Shown here: positions 25,795 to 33,132 of the stretch, piece after piece
Position numbering within the stretch: the stretch's first letter is position 1
Layout: every line of letters begins with the position of its first letter
Program-made: the position numbers and the translations under genes
Notes under the pieces: model-generated
Database searches by the model: none
Told to the model about the DNA's origin: nothing
Seen by the model: the letters and a program-made list of their open reading frames with translations, nothing else
Assembly: GCA_016191435.1 (NCBI GenBank)
Contig: JACPOQ010000032.1
Coordinates: 1 to 64,000, forward strand
Direction: 5' to 3'
Length of the DNA stretch: 64,000 nucleotides
Source of the DNA: Chloroflexota bacterium
Lineage (GTDB): Bacteria > Chloroflexota > Dehalococcoidia > Tepidiformales > Tepidiformaceae

Positions 25795-25823
25795 GTGATT
25801 AACGATCGTTTCTGGCATAGAAT
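25795..25823 (+). promoter_or_regulatory. Possible promoter with an internal palindrome
   Basis: TAGAAT at 25,818-25,823 is a good -10 box. The region 17 bases before it (GTGATT) is a weak -35. Between them lies the perfect 10-base palindrome AACGATCGTT (25,801-25,810), well placed for a repressor. It is 50 bases upstream of the proposed start of the effector-like gene. The rest of the 25,613-25,873 gap holds nothing I recognise. Confidence 0.4.
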
Positions 25824-25873
25824 AGCAACGCCGACGTGCCCTCGCGACACGGATCAGCGCTGTGGAGGCGATC

Positions 25874-27208
25874 ATGGAGAAGGAAATGTTGGGGGCACGC
25901 CGGACGGCCAGGAAGGCCGCGGCACAGCAGGCGAGCACCCATCGGCCCGGGACGGATGGTCCCGTCGGAGCTTCGGGCGGCCTCAACCGCGCGTTGAGCC
26001 TCGCCTCCGGCGGCCGGGCGTTGAGCGCCGACCACATTGCCGGCCTTCAGGGGACCGTCGGTAACCAGGCCGTGCAGCGGCTTCTCGCGACGGGCGGTAG
26101 CAACCAGTCGGCGGGCGGCGCACAGATACAGCGAAAGCTGACCTGGCAGAACACCCAGTGGGCCTCCGCGCAGTACCTCGACGCCAGCAGCGGTGGTGGC
26201 GGTGGCGTGCTCTTCGTGGGCGAGAAGGGCCGCGAGGTCGTGCTGAAGCCCGGCGAAGAGATGGCGACCGAAGGCGCCCTGGCAGCGTTGCTCCACAACC
26301 AGGTCGGACAGACCGGGAAGAACAAGGGCCTCGTGCTGGCGCCGGGCCTGCGGTCCGTGCCGCCGGACGAGGCAGCACAGGCAAAAACGGCGCTGGATCC
26401 ACTGCTCGACCACGTAGGCTCGACCACTCCGGACGTGAAGGGCATCAAGGGAAGGAAGTTCAAGAACGACCGCGCCAGGGGCCTGGTCGGAATGCTGGAT
26501 AAGCCCGGCGTCGTCGTCCAGGACCTCTCGGCCGGTAAGGAAATGAAGGACGCGCTCGGCCCCGACACCAAGAAGCACACGGAAAAGAAGGTATTCGGCG
26601 GCCGCAAGCTTCGCAAAGATTCGCCGCTCAAGATCTTCACAGACGTGCGCTCCATTCAGGCCATCGGCAAGGCGACCGCGGTGGACCTGTTCGTCGGCAA
26701 CAAAGACCGGATGTTCATGTACAACCCCGAGAACTTCTTTGTGACCCCGTACACCGTGACGATGATCGACAACATCTGGATGGGCACAGAGATGAGCTAC
26801 TTCCAGACTGCCCAGGTGGAAGGCCGTGGCGGCAATAAGTTCACCATCACGGCGGACGAGGGCCTCGCCAAGTGGAAGGCCGACCCCGACGTGAAGAACC
26901 TCGCGGCTGGTAACTACAAGGCCATTAGCACCAGAGTCTTCAAGTCGATTTGTGACAACGCCGCGGCATCGACGCGCGACGTTGATGCGAACGCGTTCGC
27001 GGGCATCATGAAGGGCTACGAATCGAAATTCATCAAGAGCTTCAACGAGGGCCTTTCGCAGGGCAAGAAGAGCCTGATTGATTCCCTCAATGCATTGTTG
27101 AAGGATCGGTCGAAGCTGCAGAAGCTTGTCCCGGGCGTGGACCTGGACGAGATCATGGACACCATCCGCAAGCGCAAGGACTTCCTGTCCGGAGGCGACG
27201 AGATCTAG
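25874..27208 (+). CDS. Candidate eCIS-type effector with kinase-like domain
   Basis: 444 residues. The N-terminal 85 residues are disordered and Ala/Gly-rich and contain LQGTVGNQAVQRLL (ending near residue 71), the LQ-x-x-(V/A)GN-x-A-V-x-R-L(L) motif common in proteins loaded into extracellular contractile injection systems. After a linker, a possible protein/lipid-kinase-like fold: VLFVGEKGREVVLKPGEE (putative ATP Lys at about 125), AVDLFVGNKDRMFMYN (about 270-285, catalytic-loop-like Asp and Asn) and VTMIDNIWMG (about 296-305, metal Asp). The order resembles actin-fragmin-kinase or HipA/PI4-kinase-like catalytic cores. ATG 25,874 follows GGAGG by five bases. No injection-system structural genes are in the window. 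Confidence 0.55.
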   Translation: MEKEMLGARRTARKAAAQQASTHRPGTDGPVGASGGLNRALSLASGGRALSADHIAGLQGTVGNQAVQRLLATGGSNQSAGGAQIQRKLTWQNTQWASAQYLDASSGGGGGVLFVGEKGREVVLKPGEEMATEGALAALLHNQVGQTGKNKGLVLAPGLRSVPPDEAAQAKTALDPLLDHVGSTTPDVKGIKGRKFKNDRARGLVGMLDKPGVVVQDLSAGKEMKDALGPDTKKHTEKKVFGGRKLRKDSPLKIFTDVRSIQAIGKATAVDLFVGNKDRMFMYNPENFFVTPYTVTMIDNIWMGTEMSYFQTAQVEGRGGNKFTITADEGLAKWKADPDVKNLAAGNYKAISTRVFKSICDNAAASTRDVDANAFAGIMKGYESKFIKSFNEGLSQGKKSLIDSLNALLKDRSKLQKLVPGVDLDEIMDTIRKRKDFLSGGDEI

Positions 27209-27217
27209 CGCCGCCGC

Positions 27218-27300
27218 GTTCATGCAACGGGAAAGGCCGGCGAAACGCCACGGTGCAAGCCGTCCGGCCTCCATCCCGCATGGCCGCGTTTCCATGGGTT
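27218..27300 (+). ncRNA. Structured RNA candidate resembling a GEMM-I (c-di-GMP) riboswitch
   Basis: The gap holds elements in the order of GEMM-I aptamers: GCAACGGGAAAGGCC, a GAAA tetraloop closed by GGC and GCC (GGCGAAACGCC, 27,239-27,249), GGTGCAAGCCGTCCGGCCT (27,252-27,270), then GCATGGCCGCG. The core GCAA-GCC-NNN-CGGCCT resembles the conserved GCAAAGCC and GGCCT of that class. Against it, a good promoter lies downstream at 27,348, so it would not be in the leader of the next gene unless a second promoter exists upstream, and one A of GCAAAGCC is missing. Confidence 0.27.
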
Positions 27301-27347
27301 CGCAACCAGCACGGTCGTTGCCAATCACCCACGAATCTCTTCGCGTT

Positions 27348-27376
27348 TTGCCAAGCGGCAATCGGAAGGCTAGATT
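27348..27376 (+). promoter_or_regulatory. Promoter of the flavin monooxygenase gene
   Basis: TTGCCA at 27,348-27,353, a 17-base spacer, and TAGATT at 27,371-27,376. The message would have a leader of about 100 bases before ATG 27,481, with AGAGGAAG as ribosome site. Confidence 0.6.
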
Positions 27377-27480
27377 GACGGCAGTTCGAATCGCACTGCT
27401 TGCGCCTGGCCGGGCCATCTCGTCCGCCATGGTGCCGGCGGCGGGTGCGGAGAACCACCCCATCAAGAGGAAGAGTCAGC

Positions 27481-29298
27481 ATGACAGCCAACCACTCGCC
27501 CAGCGCGGCCATCTCCGACCTCGGATTCGACCCCGACGCTTTGCGCGAGAAGTACCGCCAGGAGCGGGACCGCCGGCTCCGCGCCGATGGCAACGCTCAA
27601 TACCGCGAAGTCGTCGGCGACTTCACGCGCTTCGTTGAGGACCCGTACACGGAACCGGACTCCCGGCCAGCCCTTGCCGACGACGTCGAGGTGGCGATCA
27701 TCGGTGGCGGGTTCGGTGGACTGCTGGCGGGCGCACGGCTGCGACAGGCGGGCGCCGACAGCATCCGGATCATCGAAAAGGGCGGCGATTTCGGCGGTAC
27801 ATGGTATTGGAACCGGTATCCGGGCGCGCAATGCGACATCGAGGCGTACATCTACCTCCCGCTGCTCGAAGAGCTCGGTTACATCCCGACGGAACGGTAC
27901 GCCCGCGCCCCCGAGATCATGGAATACAGCCGCGCGATCGGACGCAAGTTCGACCTGTATGACAACGCCTGCTTCCAAACGGAGGTGACTGAACTCCGAT
28001 GGGACGAGGCCGCGCTCCGCTGGATCATCTCTACGAACCGCGGCGACAGGATGCGCGCCCGCTTTGTGGTTATGTCGAATGGGCCGCTGAACCGCCCCAA
28101 GCTGCCCGCGATCGAGGGCATCGCCGAGTTCGAGGGCCACACCTTCCACACGAGCCGCTGGGATTACGACTACACCGGCGGGGACGCCTACGGGAACCTC
28201 ACCGGGCTGCGCGACAAGCGTGTCGGCATCATCGGCACCGGCGCCACGGCGGTGCAGTGCGTCCCCTTCCTGGGTGAGTTCGCGAAGCAGCTCTACGTGT
28301 TCCAGCGCACGCCGTCGTCGGTGGATGTGCGCGGCAACCGGCCGACCGAGGCGGAGTGGGCGGCCTCGCTGAAGCCCGGTTGGCAGCAGGAGCGCAGGGA
28401 CAACTTCAACATTCTCCTGAGTGGTGGCTACCAGGAGAAGGACCTCGTAGCCGACGGCTGGACGGACATCTTCCGCAACGTGCTGCTGGTCGGCGCGAGC
28501 CCGGACGCGAAACCGATGTCGCCGGAAGAAGTCTCTGTGGCGATGGAGCTCGCCGACTTCCGCAAGATGGAGCAGGTCCGCGCGCGCGTGGAGTCGCTCG
28601 TCAACGACCCCGCGACCGCGGAGGCGCTCAAGCCGTACTACCGCCAATTCTGTAAGCGCCCAACGTTCAACGACGAGTACCTGCAAACGTTCAATCGCCC
28701 CAACGTTGCCCTCATCGATACGAAGGGCAAGGGCGTGCAGCTGGTGACAAAGAACGCCGTCGTCGTCGAAGGCACCGAGTACGAGGTCGACTGCCTGATC
28801 TTCGCCACCGGGTTCGAAGTTGGCACAGCGTACACGCGCCGGGCCGGCTACGACGTCGTGGGGCGCAACAACATCACGCTTTCGCAAAAGTGGGCGGACG
28901 GCACGGCGACCCTGCACGGCTTCTTCAGCAATGGCTTCCCGAACTGCTTCTTCATGGGGCTGATCCAGGGCGGGTTCACTGCGAACTTCACCCACATGCT
29001 CGACGAGCAGAGCACGCACATCGCGTATATCGTCAAGCACGCAATGGAGACCGAAGCGAGGACAATCGAGGTTTCAGAGCAAGCCGAATCCGATTGGGTG
29101 GAGACGATCCACCGGCTCGCCATGCGGAGCGAAAAGTTCCAGGCCGAATGCACGCCGGGGTACTACAACAACGAAGGCAAGCCCGATTCCGGCACGGGCT
29201 TCGTCACGGGGCAGTACGGCGGCGGGCCGATCGAGTTCTTCAATCTCCTGAACGACTGGCGGGCCGAAGGGAGCCTCGCGGGCCTCGAAATCGCCTGA
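27481..29298 (+). CDS. Flavin-dependent Baeyer-Villiger-type monooxygenase
   Basis: 605 residues. FAD Rossmann motif EVAIIGGGFGGLLAGARL, second NADPH Rossmann motif RVGIIGTGATAVQCVPFL, and between them FEGHTFHTSRWDY, matching the Baeyer-Villiger fingerprint F-x-G-x3-H-x3-W. GGDFGGTWYWNRYPGAQCDIEAYIY is typical of cyclohexanone/phenylacetone-type enzymes. The family inserts oxygen next to a ketone to form esters or lactones. The 60 residues before the FAD motif (from SAAISDLGFDPDALREKYRQERD) are an extension found in one subgroup. Stands alone, with its own promoter and a terminator-like hairpin. Substrate unknown. Confidence 0.92.
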   Translation: MTANHSPSAAISDLGFDPDALREKYRQERDRRLRADGNAQYREVVGDFTRFVEDPYTEPDSRPALADDVEVAIIGGGFGGLLAGARLRQAGADSIRIIEKGGDFGGTWYWNRYPGAQCDIEAYIYLPLLEELGYIPTERYARAPEIMEYSRAIGRKFDLYDNACFQTEVTELRWDEAALRWIISTNRGDRMRARFVVMSNGPLNRPKLPAIEGIAEFEGHTFHTSRWDYDYTGGDAYGNLTGLRDKRVGIIGTGATAVQCVPFLGEFAKQLYVFQRTPSSVDVRGNRPTEAEWAASLKPGWQQERRDNFNILLSGGYQEKDLVADGWTDIFRNVLLVGASPDAKPMSPEEVSVAMELADFRKMEQVRARVESLVNDPATAEALKPYYRQFCKRPTFNDEYLQTFNRPNVALIDTKGKGVQLVTKNAVVVEGTEYEVDCLIFATGFEVGTAYTRRAGYDVVGRNNITLSQKWADGTATLHGFFSNGFPNCFFMGLIQGGFTANFTHMLDEQSTHIAYIVKHAMETEARTIEVSEQAESDWVETIHRLAMRSEKFQAECTPGYYNNEGKPDSGTGFVTGQYGGGPIEFFNLLNDWRAEGSLAGLEIA

Positions 29299-29324
29299 CA
29301 CACGCATCCCACCGCGCGGCGGAA

Positions 29325-29383
29325 GGATGACATCTGCGCGCCCCCCTGGCGCCGGCGCTACCGGGCCCGGCGCCTTGATCCTT
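29325..29383 (+). terminator. Hairpin after the monooxygenase gene
   Basis: GGCGCCGG at 29,348-29,355 pairs with CCGGCGCC at 29,367-29,374, and outer AAGGAT near 29,325 can pair with ATCCTT at 29,378-29,383. It lies between the monooxygenase stop and tRNA-Asn. No T-run follows, but it is a plausible transcription barrier. Confidence 0.5.
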
Positions 29384-29413
29384 CACGCCCCGCCGCCGAC
29401 ACTTGAGGCACAC

Positions 29414-29488
29414 TCCCCGATAGCTCAATGGTAGAGCACGCGGCTGTTAACCGCGGTGTTCGAGGTTCGAGTCCTCGTCGGGGAGCCA
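29414..29488 (+). tRNA. tRNA-Asn (anticodon GTT), integration site of the element
   Basis: Acceptor arms TCCCCGA (29,414-29,420) and TCGGGGA (29,478-29,484), discriminator G, encoded CCA to 29,488. Anticodon loop CTGTTAA, D-arm GCTCAATGGTAGAGC, T-arm GGTTCGAGTCC. The serine recombinase gene on the other strand ends inside this tRNA, and all sequence to the right is mobile-element backbone or cargo. The 3' half is therefore the likely attachment core that restores the tRNA on integration. Confidence 0.95.
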
Positions 29489-31122
29489 CTTCCCCTTTTG
29501 TCCGAACTTTCGCCCTCAAACCGCTCCGCGAGGCACACGCCGGGGAGTTGGTGGATGGCGATTTCCACGCGGAACCACTTCGAACGCACCTTCGTGGCGA
29601 CCCCACCCGCCTCGCTCGCGCGGGAGCTCTCATGGGCGGGGTCGAAGGGGTGAACTTTGACTTCCTTCAGAAGGAGTTGGAACAGCTCCTTCTGATCTTG
29701 GACCGGCAGTAGATTCACGAGGCGTTCGAAATCGACAAGGCTCTTGCCGATGAGTTCGACGTCGAGCACCCGGGCCTGGCGGCGATCGATGGCGACCTGC
29801 AGTTTCTCGACCTCGGTCGTGAGGCGTTCTTTCTCGGCCGTCAGCTGCTTGAACTCCGCCCTCATATCGGCCGGGACGTCGTCGTTCGCCTTGACGAATT
29901 CGATGATGCGGCGGATGTCGGTGGTTAACCGCGCAAGCCCCTCATGGTTCCTGCGCTGCTGGGTCCGCAGCTCGTCGACTGACGCGACGGCCTCGCGATT
30001 CGCGACATCCGCACACGCCTGCAAGATAGCCCTGTCCCGCCCGAGGTCGGAAAGGAGGTTCTTGACGAGCGACTCGAACTCGCGCGCTGGAACGCTACGG
30101 ACGGGACACGTGGAGGCGCTTCCATCCTGGGTGACCGAGGTGCAGGAGTAGTACAGGTAGGGGTTGCCCGCCTTGTCCTTTTTGCCGGCGGGATACGGCG
30201 TCATGGTCGTGCCGCAGACTCCACACTTGATGAGTCCCTTCAGCAGGTGGACGTGATCATCCTTGTAGAAACCCCGGTCGTCTTCCCTGATGCGCCCGGA
30301 CACGCGGTTCGCAGCCTCCCATAACTCAACGTCGACGAGCGGCTGGTGGTTTCCCGGATGCACTTCGCCGTCGAAGCGGATGAAGCCTTTGTAGAGCGGG
30401 TTGCGAATGACCGCGGCGATTGTGTCCTCGTCGAACCGGTTTCCCCCAATCGCCTTGCTCGAGCCATCGCGCGTCACAACCACACGCCGCTTCGTTCGGT
30501 ACCCTCGGCTGTTCGCTTCACGCGCGACCGTGCTCGGCGAATGCGTTTCGAGGAAACGATCGAAGACGAACCGGATGATGGGCGCCTCCTCGTCGTTGGG
30601 CCGAAGCTCCTGCGAGTCCGGTGAGTAGTCGAAGCCCAACGGGACCGGGCCGCCATTCCAGAGGCCCTTGGCTGCCCGCCCGGCCATCTTGCTCAGCGTT
30701 CGCTCCCGGGTGAGTTCGCGTTCGTACTGCGCGAAGCTCAAGAGGATATTGAGCATGAGCATCCCGGCGGAGTCTGATGTGTCGAAATGCTGCGTCGCCG
30801 AAGCGAACGTCACGTTGTTGGCTTTGAGCACTTCCCAGAAGTCATAGAAGTCCTTCAGCGACCGGGAGATCCGGTCAATCTTGTAGGTGACGATCGCGTC
30901 GATCTTGCCTTCGCTCAGGTCCTGGACGAGTTCCTGGATGCCAGGCCGGTTGAGGTCTTTCCCGGAGTAGCCCCCGTCCTCGTAGACCTGCACCACGTGC
31001 CAGCCCTTCTCGCGGTGGATCTCGATGTACGCGGCGCACACCTCCTGCTGCCGGTCGAGCGAGCTGTACTCACTCCTGGCCTGCTCGTCGGTGGACACCC
31101 GTGTGTAGATTGCGCAGCGCAT
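29425..31122 (-). CDS. Large serine recombinase (integrase)
   Basis: 565 residues. Resolvase catalytic domain 1-150 with nucleophilic Ser in YTRVSTDEQ (Ser10) and Arg residues in YKIDRISRSLKDFYDF. Recombinase domain about 170-270 (GPVPLGFDYSPD), zinc ribbon from KCGVCGTTMTPY to STCPVRS, and a coiled coil at about 370-440. It catalyses excision and integration through a Ser-linked intermediate. The last roughly 20 codons (SPTRTRTSNTAVNS onward) are the antisense of tRNA-Asn, so the C-terminus was supplied by the integration site and would differ in the excised circle unless attP carries the same sequence. AGGAGG precedes the ATG. Confidence 0.93.
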   Translation of the reverse strand: MRCAIYTRVSTDEQARSEYSSLDRQQEVCAAYIEIHREKGWHVVQVYEDGGYSGKDLNRPGIQELVQDLSEGKIDAIVTYKIDRISRSLKDFYDFWEVLKANNVTFASATQHFDTSDSAGMLMLNILLSFAQYERELTRERTLSKMAGRAAKGLWNGGPVPLGFDYSPDSQELRPNDEEAPIIRFVFDRFLETHSPSTVAREANSRGYRTKRRVVVTRDGSSKAIGGNRFDEDTIAAVIRNPLYKGFIRFDGEVHPGNHQPLVDVELWEAANRVSGRIREDDRGFYKDDHVHLLKGLIKCGVCGTTMTPYPAGKKDKAGNPYLYYSCTSVTQDGSASTCPVRSVPAREFESLVKNLLSDLGRDRAILQACADVANREAVASVDELRTQQRRNHEGLARLTTDIRRIIEFVKANDDVPADMRAEFKQLTAEKERLTTEVEKLQVAIDRRQARVLDVELIGKSLVDFERLVNLLPVQDQKELFQLLLKEVKVHPFDPAHESSRASEAGGVATKVRSKWFRVEIAIHQLPGVCLAERFEGESSDKRGSGSPTRTRTSNTAVNSRVLYH

Positions 31123-31202
31123 GGTTCCTCCTGCCGCTCGGCCCGAGGGCCAACCGGACGCCCAGATTCATCACAGCCGCCGGTGATGGCAACCCTTCGG
31201 GA

Positions 31203-31403
31203 CTAATTTTTACGCAACCTCGCGGCCGTTCGTTCCGCCTCCCGCCGGTGTCGCGGTCCCTTCTTGGCGGCGCTATCGGAAGGCGTCTGGCTCCGCTGCC
31301 CTTCACCGGTGCGCTCGCATTGCTGCACATCAAGCGCGACCGCACGCATCAGCAGTTCGGCAATGCGCTCCAATCGTTCCTGGGGGGTTAGATGACCCAG
31401 CAT
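31203..31403 (-). CDS. Small protein upstream of the recombinase
   Basis: 66 residues from ATG 31,403 (a GTG at 31,406 is also possible), starting MLGHLTPQERLERIAELLMRAVALDV and ending in a basic tail HRREAERTAARLRKN. The helical LTPQERLERIAELL segment resembles small proteins often found directly before serine recombinases on mobile elements; their role is unsettled, possibly a recombination directionality or DNA-binding factor. It starts about seven bases after the stop of the replication-relaxation gene and lies before the recombinase in the same direction. About 80 bases separate it from the recombinase start. Confidence 0.6.
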   Translation of the reverse strand: MLGHLTPQERLERIAELLMRAVALDVQQCERTGEGQRSQTPSDSAAKKGPRHRREAERTAARLRKN

Positions 31404-31409
31404 CACGGA

Positions 31410-33128
31410 CTACCCCGGCCACGATTCGCGGGCATCGGACCCGAACTGCCGCCAGATCGGGGCGTATGGCCCGTACTGATCGACGAGCGACGCGACTGTC
31501 GTCCGGACCACGCCGCGCTCCGCCTCAGGCCGAATGACTGCGGACACCGCTCGCCAAACCACAATCTCACGGTGTGGGGTGGGCGTGACGACAAGCAGGG
31601 CGTCGGCGGACGCCGCGGACGCTGAGCGGTAATAGGCGGCGTATCGAGTGAGCTTCTCAAGCAGGACATTGATGCGTTCCGTCCCGCGATCCCATTCCAG
31701 GAAGAAGGAGTGCGGTCTGCCCTCTTGCACGACTTCGCCGGCGCCGTCTGGGCGCAGTGCTCGTCGTACGCCACCGGACTCGAATCGAACGACCGCCTCG
31801 ATTGGGTTCTGCCACACGGCCAAGGCCGGAGACCCCGGATCAGAGCTGTTGCGAAGGCATTCAAGCATGAAGCTATTCGCGCCGACCGTGTGCTCAAACT
31901 GCCGAATGAGCGTTTGCAGACGGCCACCGGCCGCCCCAGGCAGCGCCGCCACGAACGGGGTGTGGTTCGCGAAGCGGCGGAACGGCACTCCGGCGCGCGC
32001 AGCGAGGAGCTTGAGCCCGAACTCTCCGAGCACGAAATGCTTCTCACCATTGGGACGGACAACCACTTCGACCAGCCGGTTCCGCTCAGCCCGCTCCAGT
32101 TGCCGCCTGAGCAATGGTGGCGGGACCGCCCGGACGAGTCCCAACTCAGATTCTCTGAGGAGCGGCAACCGCCCAACCGTTTCCAGCAGCCTGAGTTGAT
32201 CAGGCGAGGCGAACAGCGAGAGCGCAGAGACGCGTTCGCGCTGTGCCCGCCTGGTGCGAGCCGGGGCTTCCCCGACAACCTGCCGCGCCCACTCATGCGC
32301 GCGGACCGAGCGTGGAAGTGTCTCTGGTACGCCGTCGAAGATGGAAGTGATTGGTTGGCACGAGCTTGGCTGTGCGCGCCATCGCAGCCCCGCAAGCAGA
32401 CGGTCGCGAAGGTCCTTTCCCGGTGGCGCGACGACCACTTCGAGAGGCAGGACACCTCGGCGCTCAGCCGCGCCGGACACAGCTTGCTTCCACTCTTCAG
32501 CCGTTCGATCCTCGGTCGCCAGAACGACGATCGGGGCGCTCGATGCAGAACGACGACCATGGTCGCGGTGCGCGTACCAACCCGCGATCGTCGCCGCTCG
32601 ATGCACCACCGGTGCGGCCGGATGATCGATCGCGACAAAGAATGGCGCGATGCGCCCGCCCTGCTGGAGCACTGCGTGCCCGTATACTCCTGCCGGCCAC
32701 CAGGCTTCGCGGCGGCGGACGGGGAGAGACAGGACCTCCGACAGATCGAGACCCGGTTCACGACGGCAAGCTGACCCGAGTTCGGCGATGAAGCGGTTGA
32801 ACGCGAAGGTCGCCTCGATGCCGGCGAGGCGGTGAAGGATTTCGTTGTGCGCCATTGGGAGCGGCGGGACGGCTGGGTCGGTGGCGAAACGCTCGCCGAC
32901 CCACTTTCGAGCCTCCCCGGTGATGACGTAGAGGCGTCCCGCGCCGGCATCTAGAACGGGCGAGTCCACCCAATCGAGCCAACCCGGCCGCTCCAGAGCG
33001 CGCAGGGCCGCGTCAACCGTAGGCTCTGGGTCCCCGAGGAGGAGTGCGAGTTGGGACGCCGACACGAATGGAAGGCGCGCGACCCAGGCGAGGGCCTCGG
33101 ATCGGCGGGCGTCGAATTCTGTCGCCAT
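31410..33128 (-). CDS. Replication-relaxation family protein
   Basis: 572 residues. Two similar halves each begin with a winged-helix-like segment (LAWVARLPFVSASQLALLLGDPEPTVDAALRALE and LRLLETVGRLPLLRESELGLVRAVPPPLLRRQLERAE) and continue into an alpha/beta domain (HSFFLEWDRGTERINVLLEKLTRYAAYY). This matches the replication-relaxation (MobC-type) family found near coupling proteins on Gram-positive-type elements and thought to help expose or nick the transfer origin. ATG 33,128 follows AGGAGG and lies four bases after the coupling-protein stop; the longer frame to 33,233 is not supported. In this element it is the closest visible candidate for relaxosome function. Confidence 0.75.
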   Translation of the reverse strand: MATEFDARRSEALAWVARLPFVSASQLALLLGDPEPTVDAALRALERPGWLDWVDSPVLDAGAGRLYVITGEARKWVGERFATDPAVPPLPMAHNEILHRLAGIEATFAFNRFIAELGSACRREPGLDLSEVLSLPVRRREAWWPAGVYGHAVLQQGGRIAPFFVAIDHPAAPVVHRAATIAGWYAHRDHGRRSASSAPIVVLATEDRTAEEWKQAVSGAAERRGVLPLEVVVAPPGKDLRDRLLAGLRWRAQPSSCQPITSIFDGVPETLPRSVRAHEWARQVVGEAPARTRRAQRERVSALSLFASPDQLRLLETVGRLPLLRESELGLVRAVPPPLLRRQLERAERNRLVEVVVRPNGEKHFVLGEFGLKLLAARAGVPFRRFANHTPFVAALPGAAGGRLQTLIRQFEHTVGANSFMLECLRNSSDPGSPALAVWQNPIEAVVRFESGGVRRALRPDGAGEVVQEGRPHSFFLEWDRGTERINVLLEKLTRYAAYYRSASAASADALLVVTPTPHREIVVWRAVSAVIRPEAERGVVRTTVASLVDQYGPYAPIWRQFGSDARESWPG

Positions 33129-33132
33129 CACG

